Assembly (NCBI GenBank): GCA_945907225.1
Contig: CAMDSN010000015.1
Span: 1-15,776, forward strand
DNA length: 15,776 nucleotides
DNA from: Flavobacterium psychrophilum
GTDB taxonomy: Bacteria > Bacteroidota > Bacteroidia > Flavobacteriales > Flavobacteriaceae
Reading direction: 5' to 3'
Each line of letters starts with the position of its first letter. Position 1 is the first letter of the stretch. The notes under the pieces were generated by a model. It searched no databases and was not told the DNA's origin. It saw only the letters and a program-made list of their open reading frames with translations. Both the position numbers and the translations under genes were made by a program. Of this stretch, positions 8,347 to 13,572 are shown in pieces.

Positions 8347-9750
8347 ATGAGTTCATTCGATGTTATAATTATAGGTTCTGGCCCTGGAGGATATGTCTCT
8401 GCAATACGTTGTTCCCAACTGGGGTTAAAAACCGCAATTATAGAAAAATATTCTACTTTAGGGGGAACCTGTCTTAATGTTGGCTGCATTCCCTCAAAAT
8501 CTTTGTTGGCTTCTTCACACCTTTATGAAGAATTACAACATTTTTCCGATCATGGAATAGATGTTTCAGGTGAGGTGAAAGTTAATTTAGAAAAAATGAT
8601 TGCCCGCAAGCAAGCTATAGTTGATCAAACTTCGGGTGGGGTAAAATTCCTTATGGACAAAAACAATATTACTGTTTATGAAGGATTGGGCTCATTTGAA
8701 AGTGCTACACATGTTAAAATAACTAAATCTGATGGGAAATCGGAAACAATTGAAGGAAAAAATATAATTATCGCAACAGGATCTAAGCCTTCTTCATTAC
8801 CTTTTATTACCATTGATAAGGAAAGAATTATTACATCTACTGAAGCATTAAAATTAAAAGAAATTCCTAAACATCTTATTATTATTGGTGGAGGAGTTAT
8901 TGGAATTGAATTAGGACAAGTGTATTTGAGACTTGGCGCACAAGTGTCTGTAATAGAATTTTTAGACCGAATAATTCCTGGGATGGATTCTGGCTTATCG
9001 AAAGAATTGACTAAAGTTTTGAAAAAACAAGGTATGAAATTCTATACCTCTCACAAAGTAAACGAAGTGATAAGAAAAGGGGGAAACATAACAATAAAAG
9101 CAGTTGACTCCAAGGGAAATACAGTTACTTTTGACGGCGACTATTGTTTGGTTGCTGTTGGAAGACGTCCTTACACTGACGGATTGAATGCTCACAAAGC
9201 TGATGTAAAAGTAACCGAGCGTGGAATGATTGAAGTTAATGATCATTTACAAACCAATATTTCAAATATTTATGCCATTGGAGATGTAGTTCGTGGTGCT
9301 ATGTTGGCTCACAAAGCAGAAGAAGAAGGAACAATGGTTGCAGAAATATTGGCTGGACAAAAGCCTCATATTAATTACAATTTGATTCCTGGTGTAGTAT
9401 ATACTTGGCCAGAAGTTGCCGCAGTTGGTAAAACCGAAGAGCAATTAAAAGAAAGTGGCGTGGCCTACAAAGCTGGTAGTTTTCCATTCAAAGCACTAGG
9501 AAGAGCACGTGCGGGTGGTAATTTAGATGGTTTTGTTAAAATTCTTGCCGATGCTAAAACAGATGAAGTTCTAGGTGTTCACATGATAGGCGCCCGTTGT
9601 GCTGATTTAATTGCGGAGGCAGTTACTGCTATGGAATTTAGAGCCTCGGCGGAAGACATTTCTAGAATATCACATGCTCACCCTACTTTTGCAGAAGCAA
9701 TGAAGGAAGCTGCTTTAAGTGCAACAGATAATAGAGCACTACACGTTTAA
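8347..9750 (+). CDS. lpdA: dihydrolipoyl dehydrogenase (E3)
   Basis: This FAD flavoprotein reoxidises dihydrolipoamide with NAD+ in the pyruvate and 2-oxoglutarate dehydrogenase and glycine cleavage complexes; it is cytoplasmic. Start ATG 8347 gives 467 residues. The FAD-binding GSGPGGYVSAI is at 10-20, the redox-active disulfide C42/C47 in GGTCLNVGCIPSK, the NAD-binding GGGVIGIELG at 181-190, and AIGDVV as the second FAD contact. The C-terminal interface has the catalytic His-Glu pair H445/E450 in HAHPTFAEAM. All are intact and the length is normal. No E1 or E2 genes are adjacent, so this is a stand-alone E3 gene, as is usual in flavobacteria. It ends at a hairpin shared with the convergent acr3 gene. 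Confidence 0.97.
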   Translation: MSSFDVIIIGSGPGGYVSAIRCSQLGLKTAIIEKYSTLGGTCLNVGCIPSKSLLASSHLYEELQHFSDHGIDVSGEVKVNLEKMIARKQAIVDQTSGGVKFLMDKNNITVYEGLGSFESATHVKITKSDGKSETIEGKNIIIATGSKPSSLPFITIDKERIITSTEALKLKEIPKHLIIIGGGVIGIELGQVYLRLGAQVSVIEFLDRIIPGMDSGLSKELTKVLKKQGMKFYTSHKVNEVIRKGGNITIKAVDSKGNTVTFDGDYCLVAVGRRPYTDGLNAHKADVKVTERGMIEVNDHLQTNISNIYAIGDVVRGAMLAHKAEEEGTMVAEILAGQKPHINYNLIPGVVYTWPEVAAVGKTEEQLKESGVAYKAGSFPFKALGRARAGGNLDGFVKILADAKTDEVLGVHMIGARCADLIAEAVTAMEFRASAEDISRISHAHPTFAEAMKEAALSATDNRALHV

Positions 9751-9762
9751 TAAAAACAAGAA

Positions 9763-9807
9763 AAACCTAATAAGTCGGCTTTCAAATTAAAACGGCTTTT
9801 TAGGTTT
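9763..9807. terminator. bidirectional terminator between lpdA and acr3
   Basis: Arms 9763-9777 and 9793-9807 pair over 15 positions with one mismatch and one G-U pair, around a 15-base loop. On the minus strand the stem is followed by a strong U-rich run (TTTTTCTTGTTTTTATT), and on the plus strand by a weaker TTTTAAAATAG. The acr3 stop codon (9802-9800) lies inside the right arm, so the last codons of acr3 are part of the hairpin. Confidence 0.8.
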
Positions 9808-10834
9808 TAAAATAGTTTCTTTTAAGCCAAAAAGCGGCATTTACCAATACTATTAATGCCGGTACTTCCACTAATGGTCCAATTACTCCCGCAAAGGCCT
9901 GACCGCTATTAATGCCGAAAACACCTATTGAAACTGCAATAGCTAATTCAAAATTATTTCCTGACGCAGTGAAAGATAACGCTACAGCATCCCGATAATT
10001 AGCACCAATTTTCTTAGCAACAAAAAACATTAAGAAGAACATAATCACAAAGAAAATCACAAGCGGGATAGCAATTCTAATTACATCCATAGGTAAATTA
10101 ACTATCATTTCGCCTTTTAAACTAAACATGACCACTATCGTAAATAAAAGTGCTATTAGTGTAATTGGAGAAACAAAAGGAATGAATTTTTGATTAAACC
10201 ATTTATCACCTAAAATATTTTTTAATAAAAATCGACTCATTACAGCTAAAGCAAATGGAATTCCGAGGTAGATTCCAACTGACTTTGCAATTTCTAAAAC
10301 GGTTATATTTAAGTCTAATCCCTCAACACCAAATAGTGGCGCCAGTACAGCTAAATAAAAATAAGCATACAAACTAAAAAAGAAAACCTGTAATAAACTA
10401 TTAATCCCAATTAATCCAGCTGTAAGTTCCCTATTTCCCTCTGCTAATTCATTCCATACAATTACCATTGCAATACAAGGAGCTATCCCAATAATAATTA
10501 ATCCTGTCATATATTCGGGATGGTCTCCTAAAAACAAAACTGAAAGTAAAAACATCAGGAACGGACCAAAAATCCAGGTAACAAGAAAAGAAGCTATCAA
10601 TAATTTTGGCTTTCTAAAAATCTGCATCATTTGTGAAAAATCAATTTTTGTAAGTGGTGGATACATCATTAAAATTAATCCAATTGCTAAAGGAATATTA
10701 GTTGTTCCAGAGGAAAATGAGTTAATAAAATTGGCTGAATTTGGAATGAAATAACCAATACAAACACCAATCAACATCCCAAGAAATATCCACAACGTTA
10801 GAAATCGGTCTAAAAAATTTAATCTTTTTTTCAT
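9800..10834 (-). CDS. acr3: ACR3-type arsenite efflux transporter
   Basis: This inner-membrane antiporter expels arsenite (and often antimonite) from the cytoplasm. The 344-residue protein has about ten hydrophobic segments, normal for the ACR3 branch of the bile/arsenite/riboflavin transporter superfamily and unlike the 12-segment ArsB. The conserved cysteine needed for transport is C120 in GIAPCIAMVIVWN. The second conserved core is SFTASGNNFELAIAVSIGVFGI (about 287-308), with E295 the acidic residue linked to coupling. It begins 4 bases after the arsC2 stop and is the last gene of the arsR-arsC1-arsC2-acr3 operon. Being cotranscribed with a reductase fits the known two-step route: arsenate reduced to arsenite, then pumped out. 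Many annotations call this family arsB. Confidence 0.95.
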   Translation of the reverse strand: MKKRLNFLDRFLTLWIFLGMLIGVCIGYFIPNSANFINSFSSGTTNIPLAIGLILMMYPPLTKIDFSQMMQIFRKPKLLIASFLVTWIFGPFLMFLLSVLFLGDHPEYMTGLIIIGIAPCIAMVIVWNELAEGNRELTAGLIGINSLLQVFFFSLYAYFYLAVLAPLFGVEGLDLNITVLEIAKSVGIYLGIPFALAVMSRFLLKNILGDKWFNQKFIPFVSPITLIALLFTIVVMFSLKGEMIVNLPMDVIRIAIPLVIFFVIMFFLMFFVAKKIGANYRDAVALSFTASGNNFELAIAVSIGVFGINSGQAFAGVIGPLVEVPALIVLVNAAFWLKRNYFKT

Positions 10835-10838
10835 GTTA

Positions 10839-11543
10839 TTACTTTATTTGAGAAAAAACATAGAACATTTCTCTAGCAATTTGACGGCATCGTTCATCGT
10901 ATTTTTCATTTTGTTGCGGAGTGTTGTCAAATGCTTTTGGATCTTGATATGGCAATCCCAACCTAAAATCGGCACCTGCAACAATTGGGCAAGATTCATT
11001 CGCTTCAGCACATACCATCACGGCACCAAAATTCTTTGATGGGTTGGTAGAATCGGTATACACTTTTGAAAATAAAACCATTGGAGTGAATTTAACACCA
11101 ATAAACGCCAACCAAACTGGATTTTCACTTTGTTGATTAGACTGTAAAACAATCCCAGTTTTTTCAAGTGCTAAAAGCGCATTTTTATTAACTTTAGTTT
11201 TTTCGGTTCCACCCGAGAAGGTATTTACATTATTTATATCATAATAATAGGACGCAATTTGAGACCATACTTGTGCCATATGACTTCGTCTGGAATTACT
11301 CGTACATACAAAAACTAAATTGATTACTTTTTGTGCCTTTTGTTGTTCAGCAATATAGCTTACAAGTTCATTTAAATATTCTTTTCGCTCAGCTGGAATT
11401 TGATTAAACTCTGATGAAAGTGAAGAACAATAGTGTGCCAAATCTGAATTAAGATTTGCTTTTTGAGCCTTTACATTTGATAATTTGAAGATGCAAAGCA
11501 ATAAAAATGATGCTTTTAAAATCTTAATACTACTGTTTTTCAT
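10839..11543 (-). CDS. exported ArsC-like (low-MW phosphatase fold) protein, second copy
   Basis: This 234-residue protein has the low-molecular-weight tyrosine phosphatase/thioredoxin-linked arsenate reductase fold. The P-loop is C80-TSNSRR-S, and C178/C185 in VCAEANESCP reproduce the C-x6-C of the Staphylococcus pI258 ArsC (C82/C89), so the full cysteine triad is present. The QDP at 200-202 carries the general-acid Asp (D201). Unlike its neighbour it begins with a signal peptide: basic MKNSSIKILK, hydrophobic ASFLLLCIF, and a likely signal peptidase I cut after VKA (residue 26); there is no lipobox. It is therefore predicted to be periplasmic. Its ATG overlaps the arsC1 stop (ATGA), implying translational coupling, and acr3 follows after 4 bases. 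It is clearly a paralogue of arsC1. Whether it reduces arsenate outside the cytoplasm or acts as a phosphatase is unknown. Confidence 0.85.
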   Translation of the reverse strand: MKNSSIKILKASFLLLCIFKLSNVKAQKANLNSDLAHYCSSLSSEFNQIPAERKEYLNELVSYIAEQQKAQKVINLVFVCTSNSRRSHMAQVWSQIASYYYDINNVNTFSGGTEKTKVNKNALLALEKTGIVLQSNQQSENPVWLAFIGVKFTPMVLFSKVYTDSTNPSKNFGAVMVCAEANESCPIVAGADFRLGLPYQDPKAFDNTPQQNEKYDERCRQIAREMFYVFSQIK

Positions 11544-12160
11544 TTTTTATTTTTTTTAAGTTTAGAAAAAATATAATACATCTCGGAAGCAATTTCCAAT
11601 GAGCGCTCCATGTACATAAAATCCATTAATTCTGTTCCATCATAAAATTTAGGATCATCGTAACGAATGGCTATACGCAGGGAAGCACCCGGAATAAAAG
11701 GGCAACCGTTCTCAGCTGAAGAGCAATTCATAATTGCTGCAAATTCCCCTTTTGGATTGGAAACATCATCAAACAATTTTGAAAAACAAAAAAGTGAAGG
11801 TTCTTCTTTACTAAACTTAATTTCATAAACCGGATTTTCGTTCCCAACAGATTGTTGAACTTGAAAACCTTGATTAGTCAATGTTTCGACAACTTTTGGA
11901 AACATTGCTGTTACTTCTGTTCCTCCTGAAAAGCAAGTAATATTGGCTATTCCAAAATGACAAGCCATGGTTTGAGCCCAAATTTGAGATAAATGACTTC
12001 TACGGGAATTATGAGTGCAAATAAAATGCAACTGAATGCGTTGTTTCAAATCCAATTTCGCTTGAATGTAATTCACAAGCGGAAATAAAAATTCTTTTCG
12101 TTCATCAGAGACTATCTTAGATGAGGCTTCAGCAATAGTTTTAGATACGTTTTCTAGCAT
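11540..12160 (-). CDS. arsC: ArsC-like arsenate reductase (low-MW phosphatase fold), cytoplasmic copy
   Basis: This protein is predicted to reduce arsenate to arsenite through a cysteine relay recharged by thioredoxin. From ATG 12160 it has 206 residues. The P-loop is C48-THNSRR-S (CX5R followed by S), the relay cysteines are C146 and C153 in NCSSAENGCP, and the Asp is in DDP (168-170). The spacing C-x6-C and the following P, then DDP, match the Staphylococcus pI258 ArsC, though the residue after N-S in the loop is Arg, not Cys. It is longer than classical ArsC (about 131 residues) by an N-terminal helical extension (1-40) and a longer C-terminus. A GTG at 12196, 5 bases past the arsR stop, would add 12 residues (MIVKLCKTNIIN); I prefer the ATG because MLENVSKTI looks like a native start. 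No signal peptide is seen. It shares an ATGA overlap with arsC2. Confidence 0.87.
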   Translation of the reverse strand: MLENVSKTIAEASSKIVSDERKEFLFPLVNYIQAKLDLKQRIQLHFICTHNSRRSHLSQIWAQTMACHFGIANITCFSGGTEVTAMFPKVVETLTNQGFQVQQSVGNENPVYEIKFSKEEPSLFCFSKLFDDVSNPKGEFAAIMNCSSAENGCPFIPGASLRIAIRYDDPKFYDGTELMDFMYMERSLEIASEMYYIFSKLKKNKK

Positions 12161-12201
12161 ATTTATAATATTGGTTTTACATAATTTCACAATCACTACT
12201 G

Positions 12202-12528
12202 CTATTCACAGCATTTATTGACAAGTCGGTGCCGAATGACACCAAAATAAGATTCAATTTTGCCAATTACCTCCGGATTTATACAATAGCAAATAGCAGT
12301 ACCTTCGATAGTACCTTTAATTATACTGACATTTTTTAATGCAGCCAAATGCTGAGAAATTGTAGGTTGTGCCAATGGCAATTCGTTTACAATGTCACCA
12401 CAAATACAAGTATCTACTTTCAGCAAATAGTCAACTATTGCAATTCTTGCCGGATGCGAAAGCGCTTTAAATATAGTTGCCATAACATTTTGTTCGTTTG
12501 AAAATGATTCGGATTTAGAAGCCCCCAT
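12202..12528 (-). CDS. arsR: ArsR-family metalloregulator
   Basis: This 108-residue winged-helix repressor is expected to leave DNA on binding arsenite or antimonite. The recognition region is LPLAQPTISQHLAALK (about 50-65). TCICGDIV (40-47) has the CxC (C41, C43) at the start of the DNA-binding helices, equivalent to ELCVCDL of the Escherichia coli protein. Additional cysteines occur as C80/C82 (ICYCIN) in or near the wing and C106/C107 at the C-terminus, which could supply further thiol ligands. It is the first gene of the ars operon. Immediately upstream lies a perfect 11-bp inverted repeat (12538-12567) over the predicted promoter, the expected arrangement for autorepression. The ATG at 12528 fits the promoter position. 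Confidence 0.95.
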   Translation of the reverse strand: MGASKSESFSNEQNVMATIFKALSHPARIAIVDYLLKVDTCICGDIVNELPLAQPTISQHLAALKNVSIIKGTIEGTAICYCINPEVIGKIESYFGVIRHRLVNKCCE

Positions 12529-12537
12529 ATTTTAATA

Positions 12538-12567
12538 TTTTTATATTGCAATATTACAATATAAAAA
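12538..12567 (-). promoter_or_regulatory. ars operator overlapping the arsR promoter
   Basis: The arms TTTTTATATTG (12538-12548) and CAATATAAAAA (12557-12567) are perfect inverted repeats separated by 8 bases. On the minus strand the spacer reads TAATATTG, one base from the TAnnTTTG -7 consensus, and a TTG (CAA at 12575-12577) lies 18 bases further upstream. The promoter core thus sits in the centre of the dyad, about 14-20 bases before the arsR ATG. Binding of the ArsR dimer here would block the polymerase. Confidence 0.7.
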
Positions 12568-12635
12568 CTAAAAACAACAAGCCACTTTTGTTTTTTTTCA
12601 TAATACACAAAATACAATATGCTAAATATTTTTAC

Positions 12636-12643
12636 TACTTTTG
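12636..12643 (+). promoter_or_regulatory. predicted tpx promoter (-7 box)
   Basis: TACTTTTG matches TAnnTTTG perfectly and ends 23 bases before the tpx ATG at 12667. It lies downstream of the alternative ATG at 12619, which argues against that start. It lies about 70 bases from the ars operator, so ArsR need not affect it. No -33 TTG is clear. Confidence 0.6.
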
Positions 12644-12666
12644 AGCATCAAAAAAAACAAAAAGCT

Positions 12667-13164
12667 ATGGCATCAATTACATTAGGAGGAAATCCAATAT
12701 CAACAAATGGTGAGCTACCAAAAGTGGGCTCAAAAGCACCCGAATTTAAATTAATAAAAAATGATTTAAGCATCGCGACGCTAGCCGATTTTAGTGGCAG
12801 CAAATTGGTCTTAAATATTTTTCCTAGTATTGATACCGGAACTTGTGCTTTGTCGGTTAAAGCATTTAATGTTGAAGCGTCTAAACTGAATAATACAAAA
12901 GTGTTATGTATTTCTAGAGATTTACCTTTTGCACAAAAAAGATTTTGCGCTGCTGAAGGCATTGAAAATGTAATTAATCTGTCAGATTTTAAATCGGGTA
13001 GCTTTGGAAAAGACTACGGTTTAGAAATTGTAGATAGTGTTTTAGCAGGCTTACATTCTAGAGTGGTTATTATTATTGATGAGAATGGAACTATCACCTA
13101 CTCTGAACAAGTGCCTGAAATAGCAGATGAACCAAACTACAAATTGGCCTTAGAAACATTATAA
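12667..13164 (+). CDS. tpx: thiol peroxidase (Tpx-type peroxiredoxin)
   Basis: Tpx is an atypical two-cysteine peroxiredoxin that reduces hydrogen peroxide and alkyl hydroperoxides using thioredoxin. From the ATG at 12667 it has 165 residues, the usual length, and starts MASITLGGNPISTNGELPKVG as expected for the family; an in-frame ATG at 12619 would add 16 residues but lies before the promoter box. The peroxidatic site is T57-x-x-C60 in DTGTCALSVKAFN, the resolving cysteine is C94 in DLPFAQKRFCAAEGIEN, and R133 (LHSRVV) is the conserved active-site arginine. C81 is an additional cysteine. There is no signal peptide, so in this family it would act in the cytoplasm here. It is followed 4 bases later by dgkA and then ftsK, probably in one operon. 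Confidence 0.96.
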   Translation: MASITLGGNPISTNGELPKVGSKAPEFKLIKNDLSIATLADFSGSKLVLNIFPSIDTGTCALSVKAFNVEASKLNNTKVLCISRDLPFAQKRFCAAEGIENVINLSDFKSGSFGKDYGLEIVDSVLAGLHSRVVIIIDENGTITYSEQVPEIADEPNYKLALETL

Positions 13165-13168
13165 ATTT

Positions 13169-13546
13169 ATGAAGGTAGAAAAAGACAATTCTTTTTTTAT
13201 GGGTCGCCTAAAAAGCATAGGCTATGCTGTAAAAGGTTGTTATAAACTTATAACCACCGAGCACAGCATAATGGTTCAGTTCACACTGTCAATCATACTG
13301 ATAATTGCTGGCTTTTATTTTAATATTTCTAGAGAAGAGTGGATGTTTCAAATTTTAGCTTTTGGGCTTGTTTTGGCTGTTGAAAGTCTAAATACCGCTG
13401 TAGAAAAAGTTGCCGATTTTATTCATCCCGAATTTAGCCATCGCATAGGTTTAATCAAAGACATAGCAGCTGGCGCCGTATTTTTTGCAGCTATTGCGGC
13501 TATTTCGGTAGGCTTATTGATTTATGTCCCAAAATTTCTTAATTAA
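13169..13546 (+). CDS. dgkA: diacylglycerol kinase/undecaprenol kinase (DgkA family)
   Basis: This small integral membrane kinase phosphorylates diacylglycerol or undecaprenol with ATP, recycling lipid carriers at the inner membrane. The 125-residue protein shows the family blocks RLKSIGYAVKG (13-23), E31 in TTEHS, ESLNTAVEKVAD (72-83) with the catalytic-site glutamates E72 and E79 and N75, and HRIGLIKDIAAGAV (91-104). Three hydrophobic segments are at about 37-52, 59-76 and 99-120. The KDIAAGAV block resembles the Gram-positive-type kinase, which prefers undecaprenol, so the lipid substrate is uncertain. It starts 4 bases after the tpx stop and ends 26 bases before the ftsK ATG. Confidence 0.93.
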   Translation: MKVEKDNSFFMGRLKSIGYAVKGCYKLITTEHSIMVQFTLSIILIIAGFYFNISREEWMFQILAFGLVLAVESLNTAVEKVADFIHPEFSHRIGLIKDIAAGAVFFAAIAAISVGLLIYVPKFLN

Positions 13547-13572
13547 TATAAAATAAGTACCAATTATAGAAG

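Noticed and set aside
12619..12666. N-terminal extension of Tpx from the ATG at 12619
   Set aside because: The perfect -7 box at 12636-12643 lies within it, and Tpx proteins start at the equivalent of the ATG at 12667.
12648..12962. 104-codon open frame opposite tpx
   Set aside because: It is antisense to an intact, well-recognised gene, and its sequence is not protein-like for any family I recognise.
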